A stretch of DNA of 37,796 nucleotides from an uncultured Muribaculaceae bacterium (GTDB lineage Bacteria > Bacteroidota > Bacteroidia > Bacteroidales > Muribaculaceae). A program made the position numbers and the translations under genes. The notes under the pieces are model-generated. The model was not told the DNA's origin. It did no database searches and saw nothing but the letters and a program-made list of their open reading frames with translations. The stretch lies in NCBI GenBank assembly GCA_910584905.1, contig CAJUCQ010000032.1, forward strand, positions 1 through 37,796. The letters run 5' to 3'. Shown one piece after another: positions 8,269 to 17,600 of this stretch (its first letter is position 1; every line of letters starts with the position of its first letter).

Positions 8269-11200
8269 CTATCCTCGGACTCGCTCGACCTTGTAGTCGA
8301 TATCCATTTCGGAAAGGAGGCTGAAGAATTTGCGTGTCAGCTTCACTCTCAGGTTTGAACGGAGGTTTACGCCGCGGTTGATCGACGGGTCGTAGAGGCG
8401 TATGTTGACATCGACTCCCGGGTCGCTGGCGTCGGCATTCTTGCCGTCGACGCGGTTGTTTTCGAGAAGTTCAACAATTCCGTCTTTGAGATTGTTTACT
8501 CCCACCTGCACCGTTATGCCTGAGATGAGGTGTCCGCGCAGGTCGTCGAGGCTACGGATGTTTTCGACGTAGAAGCGCACGGGGCCGTCTTTTTTCTGAG
8601 CGTATTTGCCGGTGATGTATATGGCTCGTCCGGGCTCGCAAAGGTGGCCCATCTGCTGGATACTGCGCCCCACGAGGGTGAAGTCGCTGCTGCCGGAGAA
8701 GTCTTCGAATTTGATAATCATCATCTCGAATCCGCTCTGGAGCACGCGGGTCTCGCGTCCGGTGACCATTCCGGCGAAGCTTGCCGTTTGTCCGGGCACG
8801 CCCGTCGTTTCGTTCTTGTCTTTGAGCGTGAGGGCCATGCCGTAGTTCAGTTCGATGAAGTAGGGGTCGAGCGGGTGGGCCGAAAGATACATGCCTACGA
8901 GTTCTTTCTCTTTGTCAAGGCGCGCGATGTCGGTCCATCGCGGCGCCGAAGGCACGAACGGCCGCGCCGATGCTCTAAGCTCGTCGTCGTCGAAGCCGAA
9001 GAGGCTTGCTTCCTGCATTTTCATGGCGTTCTGGTGCTGGGCGCCGTAGCGCAGGAGCAGCTCGGCGGCAGTCTCGCCGCGGCGGTCGATTTCGCTGACG
9101 AGGTCCTCGCGCTTGAGGTTTTCGAAGCAGTCGAAGGCTCCGGCGAGGACGAGGTTGTCGAATACGCGGCGGTTGACCGTCCCGGCGGGAACGCGCTCGA
9201 CGAAGTCGTATATGTCTTTGAACGGGCCTCCTTTCTCGCGCTCGTCGATAATTGCGCTCACGACGTTGCCGCCGACGCCTTTTATGGCCGAGAGTCCGAA
9301 GCGGATGTCGCCGGCTCTGTTGACGGAGAAGTTGGCGAACGATTCGTTTATGTCCGGGCCCTTTACGTTAATCTTCATGGCCTTGCATTCGTCCATGTAG
9401 AAGCTGACCTTTGCTATGTCGGAGAGGTTTCGGCTGAGCACTGCGGCCATGTACTCCGAGGGGTAGTTGGCTTTGAGGTAGGCTGTCTGATAAGCTACCC
9501 ACGAGTAGCATGTTGCGTGGCTCTTGTTGAAGGCGTAGGAGGCGAATTTCTCCCAGTCGGCCCATATTTTTTCGAGGACCTCTTTCTTGTGGCCGTTTTT
9601 TTGGCCGCCTTCGAGGAATTTGCCCTTGAGGTGGTTCATCTTGTCGATGAGCTTTTTGCCCATAGCCTTTCGGAGAGTGTCGCTCTCGCCTCGGGTGAAG
9701 TTGGCGAGAAGGCGCGACAAAAGCATCACCTGTTCCTGATACACGGTCACGCCGTATGTGTCCTTGAGGTATTTTTCCATCTCGGGGATGTCATACACGA
9801 TTTGCGCGCGCCCGAGTTTGCGGGCGATGAAGTCGGGAATATAGTCCATAGGCCCCGGGCGGTAGAGGGCGTTCATGGCTATGAGGTCTTCGAAGACCGA
9901 GGGCTGCAGCTCGCGGAGATATTTCTGCATGCCCGGCGACTCGAACTGGAATGTGGCGATAGTCTGTCCTCGGCCGTAGAGCTCGTAGGTCTTCTTGTCG
10001 TCGATGGGGATGTTGTCGATGTCGACGTCGATGCCTCGTGTGTGGCGGATGTTGGCCTGCGCTTCTTTGATGATTGACAGCGTCTTGAGGCCGAGGAAGT
10101 CCATTTTGATAAGCCCTGTTTCCTCGATGACGCGTCCTTCGTACTGTGTGACGAGTATTTTTCCGTCCTTTTTGTCCGTAGCGGTGCTGACGGGCACCCA
10201 GTCGGTGATGTCGTCGCGGCAGATGATGACGCCGCAGGCGTGCACGCCGACGTTGCGGACGTTGCCTTCGAGCTGGCGCGCGTATTCGAGGGTCTCGCGC
10301 ACGAGGCGGTCGGGACCGTTGAGTTCGCGTTTGAAGTCGTCGAGGTGTTCGTAGCAGTTTTTCAGCGTGGGTTTCAGCTCTTTGCCGTTCACTGTCGGCA
10401 TGTGGGCCGGAATGAGTTTGGCGAGGCGGTTGCTCTCGGGAAGCGGGAGCTGGCACACTCGGGCCACGTCTTTGATGGCCGATTTGGCCGCCATCGTGCC
10501 GTATGTGATGATGTGGGCCACGTTGGCTTCGCCGTAGCGTCGGGTGACGTAGTTGAGGACGTCTTCGCGGCCGTCATCGTCAAAGTCGATGTCGATATCG
10601 GGGAGCGATATGCGGTCGGGGTTGAGGAAGCGTTCGAAAAGGAGGTCGTATTTGAGGGGGTCGATTTGGGTTATGCCGAGGCAGTAGGCCACCACTGAGC
10701 CTGCGGCCGAGCCGCGGCCCGGGCCGATGCTCACGCCGAGTTCCTGACGCCCTACGCGGATAAAGTCTTCGACGATAAGGAAGTAGCCAGGGAAGCCCAT
10801 CGTCTTCATGATGTGGAGCTCGAAGTTGATGCGCTCCTCGATTTCGGGTGTAATCTCGGGGTAGCGCCGGCGGGCACCTTCGTAGGTGATTTTGCGCAGA
10901 TAGTCGGCCTCGAATTTGATGCGGTAGAGCTTCTCGTATCCTCCGAGCTTGCGGATTTTGCTTTCGGCTTCTTCCTGCGAGAGCACTACGTTGCCGTGTT
11001 CGTCGCGGGTGAATTCGTTGAAGAGGTCTTCTTCCGTGAGCCGGCGGCGGTATTCATCTTCGGTGCCGAAACTTTCGGGGATTGCGAAGGTGGGCATGAT
11101 TGGCGCGTGGTCGATGTCGTATTCCTCGACCTTTGCGGCTATTTCGAGGGTGTTCTCAAGGGCTTCGGGCAGGTCGGCGAAGAGGGCGCTCATCTCTTCA

Positions 11201-12087
11201 GCGCTTTTGAGCCACTCCTGCTTTGTGTAGAGCATGCGGCTCTCGTCGTTGAGGTAGCGGTTGGTTGCGAGGCAGATGAGGCGGTCGTGGGCCTCGGCGT
11301 CCGATTCGTTTACGAAGTGCGAGTCGTTCGAGGCTATGATTTTCACGCCGTGTTTCCGGGCGAGGGCTATGAGCTTTGGCTCGACGGCTTTCTGGACTTC
11401 GTAGGTCTGGTGGTTGGCCCTCGGCACAGTGGCTTTGTGGCGCTGAAGCTCGATGTAGTAGTCGTCGCCGAATGTTTCTTTCCACCAAGCGACGGCTTTG
11501 TCGGCCTCGTCGTCAAGTCCGGCCTGAATGAGACGCGGAATCTCGCCGCCGAGGCAGGCCGAGCATATTATCAGCCCTTCGCGGTGGGCCGCAAGTTCTT
11601 TTTTGTCGGTTCGGGGGTGGGAGTAGAAGCCTTCGGTCCAAGCTTTTGATACGATTTTGATCAGGTTCTTGTAGCCGGTGCGGTTTTTTGCAAGGACGAT
11701 GAGGTGGCGTCCGGTGTCCTTTTTGTCGACGTGTGTGTGGAGGTCCTCAAGGGCTACGTAAACTTCGCAACCGAATATGGGCTTGACGTATTTTTTTTCG
11801 AGTTTCGCGATTTCGTCGCGCAGTGTCGTAGCTTCGTCGGTGTTGCCTGCGGCCTCGGCTTCGTCGAGTTTGCCGCGGGCTTCCTTCAAGGCTTTCTTTG
11901 TGGCTCCGTTCTTCTTGTTGATATAGTTGAAGAATTCCTTGATGCCGAACATGTTGCCGTGGTCGGTCACGGCAAGGGCCGGCATGCCCGGATCGGCGAT
12001 GGCCTTGTCGACAAGACCGTCGACCGAGGCTTGCCCGTCGAGGAGGGAATATTGCGTGTGTACGTGGAGATGGACGAAGTCTAGCAT
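8269..12087 (-). CDS. dnaE: DNA polymerase III alpha subunit
   Basis: Replicative DNA polymerase of the C family, 1272 aa. An N-terminal PHP domain begins FVHLHVHTQYSLLDG (4-18) with TDHGNMFG (41-48). GPGRGSAAGS (455-464) and PDIDIDFDDDGR (496-507, catalytic aspartates 497, 499, 501) mark the polymerase core. The helix-hairpin-helix and OB-fold regions follow. A charged, probably coiled insert (about 58-100) lies in the PHP domain. Start choice: the Met at 12087 fits the family and lies about 20 bases after the predicted transcription start; the in-frame Met at 12117 would fall inside the -7 box. trxA follows by 58 bases. Confidence 0.97.
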   Translation of the reverse strand: MLDFVHLHVHTQYSLLDGQASVDGLVDKAIADPGMPALAVTDHGNMFGIKEFFNYINKKNGATKKALKEARGKLDEAEAAGNTDEATTLRDEIAKLEKKYVKPIFGCEVYVALEDLHTHVDKKDTGRHLIVLAKNRTGYKNLIKIVSKAWTEGFYSHPRTDKKELAAHREGLIICSACLGGEIPRLIQAGLDDEADKAVAWWKETFGDDYYIELQRHKATVPRANHQTYEVQKAVEPKLIALARKHGVKIIASNDSHFVNESDAEAHDRLICLATNRYLNDESRMLYTKQEWLKSAEEMSALFADLPEALENTLEIAAKVEEYDIDHAPIMPTFAIPESFGTEDEYRRRLTEEDLFNEFTRDEHGNVVLSQEEAESKIRKLGGYEKLYRIKFEADYLRKITYEGARRRYPEITPEIEERINFELHIMKTMGFPGYFLIVEDFIRVGRQELGVSIGPGRGSAAGSVVAYCLGITQIDPLKYDLLFERFLNPDRISLPDIDIDFDDDGREDVLNYVTRRYGEANVAHIITYGTMAAKSAIKDVARVCQLPLPESNRLAKLIPAHMPTVNGKELKPTLKNCYEHLDDFKRELNGPDRLVRETLEYARQLEGNVRNVGVHACGVIICRDDITDWVPVSTATDKKDGKILVTQYEGRVIEETGLIKMDFLGLKTLSIIKEAQANIRHTRGIDVDIDNIPIDDKKTYELYGRGQTIATFQFESPGMQKYLRELQPSVFEDLIAMNALYRPGPMDYIPDFIARKLGRAQIVYDIPEMEKYLKDTYGVTVYQEQVMLLSRLLANFTRGESDTLRKAMGKKLIDKMNHLKGKFLEGGQKNGHKKEVLEKIWADWEKFASYAFNKSHATCYSWVAYQTAYLKANYPSEYMAAVLSRNLSDIAKVSFYMDECKAMKINVKGPDINESFANFSVNRAGDIRFGLSAIKGVGGNVVSAIIDEREKGGPFKDIYDFVERVPAGTVNRRVFDNLVLAGAFDCFENLKREDLVSEIDRRGETAAELLLRYGAQHQNAMKMQEASLFGFDDDELRASARPFVPSAPRWTDIARLDKEKELVGMYLSAHPLDPYFIELNYGMALTLKDKNETTGVPGQTASFAGMVTGRETRVLQSGFEMMIIKFEDFSGSSDFTLVGRSIQQMGHLCEPGRAIYITGKYAQKKDGPVRFYVENIRSLDDLRGHLISGITVQVGVNNLKDGIVELLENNRVDGKNADASDPGVDVNIRLYDPSINRGVNLRSNLRVKLTRKFFSLLSEMDIDYKVERVRG

Positions 12088-12114
12088 GGTGGTTCTCGGA
12101 ATGGAAATCAGACC

Positions 12115-12145
12115 CAAAATTACAAAAAAATTCCGGCCCGTGCAA
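12115..12145 (-). promoter_or_regulatory. Bacteroidetes-type promoter for dnaE
   Basis: Minus strand: TTG (12143-12145), 20-base spacer, TAATTTTG (12115-12122). Transcription would begin near 12108, which excludes the upstream Met codon at 12117 as the dnaE start. Confidence 0.7.
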
Positions 12146-12170
12146 GCCGAAAAATACTCAATTCAGAGTA

Positions 12171-12201
12171 TTGCCGGAGCGTCGGCAAAGCCGTAACTTT
12201 G
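12171..12201 (+). promoter_or_regulatory. Orphan rightward promoter
   Basis: TTG (12171-12173), 20-base spacer, TAACTTTG (12194-12201) fits the same promoter pattern as the real gene starts, but no sense gene follows. Downstream are a 7-codon ORF (12218-12241) and then the antisense strand of the membrane-protein gene at 12313-13374. It may drive an antisense RNA, or may be non-functional. Confidence 0.4.
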
Positions 12202-12312
12202 CAGTGGCTTCGGCAGGATGAATGCTAAAGTTAAAAAGTAGTAGAATTGTTTTGTATTTGCAGCGGTCTCCGCCCCCGGACGAACATCCCGGCGGAGGCC
12301 GTTGCCGCATCG

Positions 12313-13374
12313 TTATGCCTGAGCCGCGGGGGCGGCGTGGTGGCGGTGGATGCCTGTGTAGGCGGCGGCGAATAGCCCGGCCGCAACCTGCGCGATGTTC
12401 TGGAAGGTCCACACCACGAGCGAGAAGGCCGCGCCGTCGGCGTCGCTGAGGCCGTAGAGCGAGAGGGCGAACATCACGGCTATGTTCCACGGGCCGAGGC
12501 CGCCGTTGGACGGGACGCCCATCGAGCACGAGCCGAAGACAAACATCACCAGCCCGGGCAAAAGCCCGTGGCACATCCCGGGGCCGGTTATGAGTTTTTC
12601 CGTGAAGGGGAATGCGAAGAGGCAAAGGTAGTACTGCAAAAAGTAGCACACCCATATCGCAAAGGTGTACACGACGAAAAGTCCGCGGCCCGGCATGGTG
12701 AAAATGACTTTGAATCCGAGCCATGTGCGTCGGACACCGGCCATGAATGCTTCTTCGCGGCGGCTGTGGCGCAGGGCGTAGAAGGCTGCTGCTGCGGCCA
12801 CGGCCAATCCTGCGACGCTCCACCACAGGACGGGGCTTGAAAGGGCTTCGGAGAGCCTTGCGCCGAGGGCGTAATGGTCGATGAAGCGCATCAGCGCCGG
12901 TCTGACAAGTATAAGCGAGAGGGCTATGAGCAGGCCGATGACAACGGCGTCGGAGATGCGGTCGCCGAAGTCGGTGCCTATGACCGTGGTGAGTTTGGCT
13001 TTCTGGCGCCGGGCCACATAGACGCAGCGCCAAGCCTCGCCGAGCCACGGCAATACGAGGTTGAGGGCATATGCCCCGAAAATCGACACGCATTCGGCCG
13101 TCGGGGTCATTCGTGCCACTCCGGCGGCGCGGAGCTGTATGCCCCATCGCACGCCGCGAATCATGTGCGAGAGTGTGTTGACGACCATCATCGCCGCAAT
13201 CCATCTGAAGTCGAAGCCTCGGCGGATAATGCCCTCGACGGTCTTGAAGTCGACCTTATGGAGCAGCCAGCCCACAAGCAGGGCCGAGAGCGCGAGCGAT
13301 GCGCCTGCGCGCAGGGCTTTTCCGAGCTTTTCCCGGGATCGGGAGGCGGAGTGGGGCGATGAGGGAGCGGTCAT
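12313..13374 (-). CDS. Lysylphosphatidylglycerol synthase-like transmembrane protein (UPF0104 family)
   Basis: A 353-aa polytopic inner membrane protein with about seven or eight helices starting near residue 25. RGVRWGIQLRAAG, GAYALNLVLPWLGEAWR and GVPSNGGLGPWN are conserved blocks of the family that shares the MprF flippase-like membrane domain (PF03706). There is no soluble aminoacyl-transferase domain, so lysyl-PG synthesis is not expected; lipid translocation or glycan-linked roles are possible for such stand-alone forms. It follows the sigma factor gene by 94 bases on the same strand and may be co-transcribed with it. A 7-bp inverted repeat (13384-13390 / 13404-13410) sits just before the start. 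Confidence 0.83.
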   Translation of the reverse strand: MTAPSSPHSASRSREKLGKALRAGASLALSALLVGWLLHKVDFKTVEGIIRRGFDFRWIAAMMVVNTLSHMIRGVRWGIQLRAAGVARMTPTAECVSIFGAYALNLVLPWLGEAWRCVYVARRQKAKLTTVIGTDFGDRISDAVVIGLLIALSLILVRPALMRFIDHYALGARLSEALSSPVLWWSVAGLAVAAAAAFYALRHSRREEAFMAGVRRTWLGFKVIFTMPGRGLFVVYTFAIWVCYFLQYYLCLFAFPFTEKLITGPGMCHGLLPGLVMFVFGSCSMGVPSNGGLGPWNIAVMFALSLYGLSDADGAAFSLVVWTFQNIAQVAAGLFAAAYTGIHRHHAAPAAQA

Positions 13375-13383
13375 GAGGTTGCG

Positions 13384-13410
13384 GATATTGAAAACGTGTG
13401 TGTCAATATC
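13384..13410. repeat. Inverted repeat upstream of the UPF0104 gene
   Basis: gatattg (13384-13390) and caatatc (13404-13410) form a perfect 7-bp inverted repeat with a 13-base centre, ending 10 bases before the start codon at 13374. It could be an operator or a hairpin near the start, or may have no role. Confidence 0.35.
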
Positions 13411-13468
13411 TCAACGCTCCCGGGGCGCCGGGGGTTCATCGGGGGAGTTCGGCGCGGGGGTGCGGTGT

Positions 13469-14059
13469 TCAGCGGGTGAGCTCTATCTGCTTTTCCTTTG
13501 CGAGTCGGCGCAGGTTGAGGATGGCATAGCGCATGCGTCCGAGGGCGGTGTTGATGCTCACGCCCGTGAGGTCGGCAATCTCCTTGAAGGAGAGGTCGCG
13601 GTAGAAGCGCATTTCGAGCACTTCGCGCTGAGGCTCGGGGAGGAAGCGCACGAGGCGGCGCACGTCGTCTTCAATCTGGAGGTCGATGATGTTGTCTTCG
13701 ACGGTGGGGTCGGCGAGTTCTTTGCGGTTGAGGATGTCGCATTCGGTGTCGTCGGCCGAGATTGAGGCCTCGGATTTTTCCTGACGGAAAGAATCGACCA
13801 CAAGGTTGCGGGCTATCCTGCACAACCACGCTCCGAAGCGTCCGCTTTCCTGATAGCGTCCCTGACGGATGGTCATGATAGCTTTGACGAAAGTCTCCTG
13901 AAAGATGTCGTCGGCGAAGTCCTTATCCTTTACGAGCTGGAAGATGAAACCGAAAAGCTTTGTCTTGTATCTGTTGAGCAAGACATCGAACGCTTCGTTG
14001 CATCCCCCGGCATAGGAAGCCACCAACTGTTCGTCGGCGAGCTTGGCTAAATTCTGCAT
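13469..14059 (-). CDS. ECF-type RNA polymerase sigma factor
   Basis: A 196-aa sigma-70-family protein with only regions 2 and 4. Region 2 (about 10-95) includes DDIFQETFVKA, and AWLCRIARNLVVDSFR ends it. Region 4 (about 131-188) holds PEPQREVLEMRFYRDLSFKEIADLTG and the recognition helix VSINTALGRMRYA. A negatively charged linker (97-130) joins them. It should direct RNA polymerase to a specific promoter set; no anti-sigma factor gene is adjacent, unlike many Bacteroidetes ECF systems tied to TonB transport. Its promoter predicts a leader of about 154 bases. Confidence 0.9.
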   Translation of the reverse strand: MQNLAKLADEQLVASYAGGCNEAFDVLLNRYKTKLFGFIFQLVKDKDFADDIFQETFVKAIMTIRQGRYQESGRFGAWLCRIARNLVVDSFRQEKSEASISADDTECDILNRKELADPTVEDNIIDLQIEDDVRRLVRFLPEPQREVLEMRFYRDLSFKEIADLTGVSINTALGRMRYAILNLRRLAKEKQIELTR

Positions 14060-14219
14060 TTGTTCTATTCCTTAATTATTAGAGTAGATGTATGCGATAG
14101 GCAGATGGGGAGTGAATAAAATGTTATCGAAATTGGTTATTATGTCAAAAAAAAATCTGTGGCCGGCACGCGGCTCATGAAGTGTTGTAGGGAGGCCCTT
14201 TTCGGACGCTACGCAGATA

Positions 14220-14250
14220 CAAAGATACGATTAAAACGGCGACTGTCCAA
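14220..14250 (-). promoter_or_regulatory. Bacteroidetes-type promoter for the sigma factor gene
   Basis: Minus strand: TTG (14248-14250), 20-base spacer, TATCTTTG (14220-14227). The -33 element lies in the loop of the efflux-operon terminator hairpin. Transcription would start near 14213, leaving a leader of about 154 bases with a 9-U tract (plus-strand A-run 14147-14155) preceded by a short GC-rich stem. Confidence 0.65.
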
Positions 14251-14269
14251 GAGGGCGGTCGCCGTTTTA
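14232..14269 (-). terminator. Terminator of the RND efflux operon
   Basis: A perfect 12-bp stem (14232-14243 with 14258-14269, core aaaacggcgac / gtcgccgtttt) ends the leftward transcript after the PII-like gene; the 3' arm supplies TTTT. It overlaps the promoter of the next gene. Confidence 0.75.
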
Positions 14270-14305
14270 GGGATTTTTAACTCGCGGAGTACAATAAATT
14301 CGTTA

Positions 14306-14599
14306 TCACATCATGTCTTCGATGTTCCAGACGAATGCTCTCAGGCCGAGTTTGGGGCGTTCGTCGTTGAGGGCGCGGAGCTTGTCGAGGATTATGGGCA
14401 CGCGGTGGTCTTCGACGATGGTTATGACGGCCGAGGCCTGTGAGGGCCAAGCGTGGGAGCCGTAGTGGGGTTCGCCGCTGATGGAGCCGCGTCCCTGCAC
14501 GCTCTGCCATGCGGTGAATCCGCGGCAGTTGTTGCGCTCGAGCATGTCGATGATGTGGTCGTAGTGTGCCTGATCAAAGGCTATGAAGATTGATTTCAT
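14306..14599 (-). CDS. PII-like transporter-associated protein (PG0541 family)
   Basis: A 97-aa protein with the ferredoxin-like PII fold pattern: MKSIFIAFDQAHYDHIIDMLERN (strand-helix), a flexible loop HYGSHAWPSQ, then SAVITIVEDHRVPIILDKLRALN. It resembles the PG0541-type family found next to RND pumps in Bacteroidetes. True PII residues for uridylylation (Tyr51 T-loop) are not apparent. It follows the pump gene by 21 bases and closes the efflux operon, so a regulatory or sensing role on the pump is inferred, as PII-like proteins do for other transporters. Confidence 0.82.
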   Translation of the reverse strand: MKSIFIAFDQAHYDHIIDMLERNNCRGFTAWQSVQGRGSISGEPHYGSHAWPSQASAVITIVEDHRVPIILDKLRALNDERPKLGLRAFVWNIEDMM

Positions 14600-14620
14600 T
14601 TCGGGGGTGTTGGTTGGGGC

Positions 14621-17600
14621 TTATTTTGATTTTGCTGAAGCGCGTCGGAGGGCTTTGCGCTGTCGGCGGACTCCCTGATAGGCGAATACGCAGTAGAGCA
14701 TCGGCACGAAGAGGAGCGTGAGGATTGTCGAGAATGTGAGGCCGCCGATTACGGCTGTGCCCATCGGCCGCCACATTTCGGCGCCTTGTCCCGAGCCTAC
14801 GGCCATGGGCACCATGCCGAGGATTGTGGTGAGGGTTGTCATCACCACGGGGCGGAGGCGGGAGCGTCCGCCGTCGATGACGGCGCGGCGGATGCTCATT
14901 CCGCGTTCGCGGTTGAGCGATATGTAGTCGATGAGGACGATGCCGTTTTTGACGACGATGCCGATTAGCATGATTGCGCCGATCATGCTCATTACGTTGA
15001 GTGTGTGGCCGGTGAGCCAAAGGATGATGAACACGCCGGAGAAGGCGAAGAGGAGCGAGGTCATGATGATGCCGGGGTAGGTGTAGCTCTCGAACTGCGC
15101 GGCCATGACGATGTAGACGAGGATTATGATGAGTGCGGCGAGGGTGAGGAGGTCGCGGAATGAGTCCTGCTGGTCTTCATAGGAGCCTGCGAGCTGAATA
15201 GAGACGCCCTGCGGGATGTCGAGGCGGTCGATTCGGGCGGCGGCGGCTTCGACGACCTGACTCATGGGCACGTCCTGCACGACGGCCGAGACGGTGACGA
15301 TTCGTTCGCGGTCTTTGCGCTCGATGGTCGGGGGTGTGAATCGCTCGACGACCTCGCCGATGTCGCGGATGCGCACGCCGGTGCCGGCGGCGTTGTAGAC
15401 GAGGATGTTCTCGATGTCTTCGATGGAGGTGCGGAATTCGGGGGCGTACATCACTTTGATGTCGTATTCCTCGCCGTCTTCGCGGAACTGGGATGCGAGC
15501 TGGCCGTTGATGCGGTTGCGGAGGGCGTTGGCGGCTGTGGAGAGGTTGAGGCCGTAGATTGCGAGTTTCTCGCGGTCGAAGTCGACCTGATATTCGGGCT
15601 GGTAGTCGGCGCGGGATATAATCACGTTGGCGGTTCCGGGGATTGTCTCAAGCATGTTTTTCAACAGGCGCGCGGTCGAGTCGGTCTCGTTGAAGTCGTA
15701 GCCGTAGATTTCATAGTCGAGGGTAGCCTGTCCGCCCATGCTTCCGCCCATGCCTCCGACGCTTACCTGAGCTTTTTTGAACTCGGGGTATCGCTCGCGG
15801 AGGTCGCGGCGCATGAGGTCGGCGATTTGAGTGATGCCGCGGTCGCGGTCGCCGGGGTCGACGAGGGTGACGTTCATTGAAATGATGTGCGGGCCGTTGT
15901 CGCTGAGGGATGCGAAGGTGTTGTCGCTGGATGCTGTGCCGGTGGTGTAGTTGAGGACTCGGATTTCGGGGTAGTCGCGCTTCCATTCGGCGGCGAGGCG
16001 CGCCGTGGCCTCTTTGGCTGTTTCCACGCGCGAGCCGATGGGAAGTTCGAGCGACACACGCAGGCGGCCGTCGTCGGCGGTGGGGAAGAATTCGGTTCCG
16101 ACGTTTTTCATGAGGAAAATCGAGCCGACAAATGTGGCGATACACACGACGAATGTGAGCATCTTGTGGCCTACGACGAATGTAAGCAGGCGCGCATATC
16201 CGTTGTCGAAGGCGTCGAGGCCGCGGTTGACGGGTGTGAAGAGGAGAGTGTAGAGACGTCCGTGCCGGTTCTGGCGGCGCAGGAGGAGGCTGCAGAGCAT
16301 GGGGGTGAGCGAGAGGGCGCAGACGGTGGATATGATCATCATGATGGTGACCATCCATCCGAGCTGGCGGAAGAGCACGCCTGTCATGCCCGTGACGAGC
16401 GTCAGGGGGAAGAATACGGCGATGAGTGTGAGCGTGGAGGCGATTACGGACACGGCCACTTCGTTTGTGCCGTGGACGGCGGCTTGTTTCGGGTCTGAGC
16501 CTCGTTCGATGTGGGTCGTGACGTTTTCGAGCACGACGATGGCGTCGTCGACGACCATGCCGATTGAGATTGACAGCGCCGAGAGCGACACGATGTTGAG
16601 CGTGTTGCCCGTCATGGCGAGGTATATGAATGATGCAATCAGCGAAATCGGGATGGTGATGGTGATGATGAGCGTGGCGCGCCAGCGTCCGAGGAAGAAG
16701 AATACGACGATGACGACGAAGAGGAGGGCGTAGAGCACCGTTTCGACGAGCGAGGCGATGGTGTTGCGGATGTTGTCGGAGGTGTCGACGATGATGCCGA
16801 GTTTTACGTCGGAGGGGAGGCGCTTCTGGAGGGTGGGGAGCATCTTGAGCACCTTGTCGGAGATTTCGACGGAGTTTGCGCCGCTTTGTTTCTGGATTAC
16901 GATCATGGCTCCCCGGCGGCCGTCGTTGAATGTTTCCTGCGTGCGCTCTTCAAGGGAGTCGTCGATGCGGGCTACGTCGCGGAGGTATATGTTCTTGCCG
17001 CCGACTGAGCCGACGACGATGTTGGCCATGTCTTCGGAGTTTTTGAACTCGCCCTGCACTCGCAGGGAGTATGTGTCGGAGCCGATGTCGAATGAGCCTC
17101 CGGGGATGTTGCGGTTTTCGGCGCCTATGAGCGCGCCGATTGTTTCGACGCTGAGGTTGTAGGCTTCGAGGCGGGCGGGGTCGACGTAGACGTGGATTTC
17201 GCGCTTGGGGGCGCCGGAGATGCTCACCGAGCCTACGCCCGAGATGCGGGCGAGGGGATTTGCGACGGCGTCGTCGAGAATCTTGTAGAGGCCGGGCATG
17301 CTCTCGTCGGCCTGCACCGACAGGAGGATGATGGGAATCATGTCGGTGGAGAATTTGAAGATAATCGGCGTCTCGGCGTCGTCGGGAAGCATGGACGATA
17401 CCATGTCGAGTTTGTCGCGGACGTCGTTGGTGAGCACGTCGATGTCTTCGCCGTATTCGAATTCGAGGGTTATCACCGATATGTTTTCGCGGCTCTTGGA
17501 GGATATGTGCTTGAGGTCGCTGACGGAGTTGAGGACGTTTTCGAGGGGACGGGTGACGTTCTGCTCGATGTCAGCGGCGCTGGCGCCCTGATATGTGGTC

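Noticed and set aside
8530..10077. 515-codon plus-strand ORF opposite dnaE
   Set aside because: Antisense shadow of dnaE in GC-rich DNA; Val/Ala/Glu/Phe-rich text with no domain, and dnaE is certain.
12087..12117. Ten-residue N-terminal extension of dnaE
   Set aside because: The upstream Met codon lies within the -7 promoter element, and family members begin at the HLHVH-proximal Met.
12248..12305. GC hairpin downstream of the UPF0104 gene as a terminator
   Set aside because: Only about 7 bp of stem and no U-tract on the minus strand; not convincing.
12222..12449. 75-codon plus ORF after the orphan promoter
   Set aside because: Beyond the first 20 residues it is Arg/Pro/Gly shadow text antisense to the UPF0104 gene; kept only as a promoter observation.
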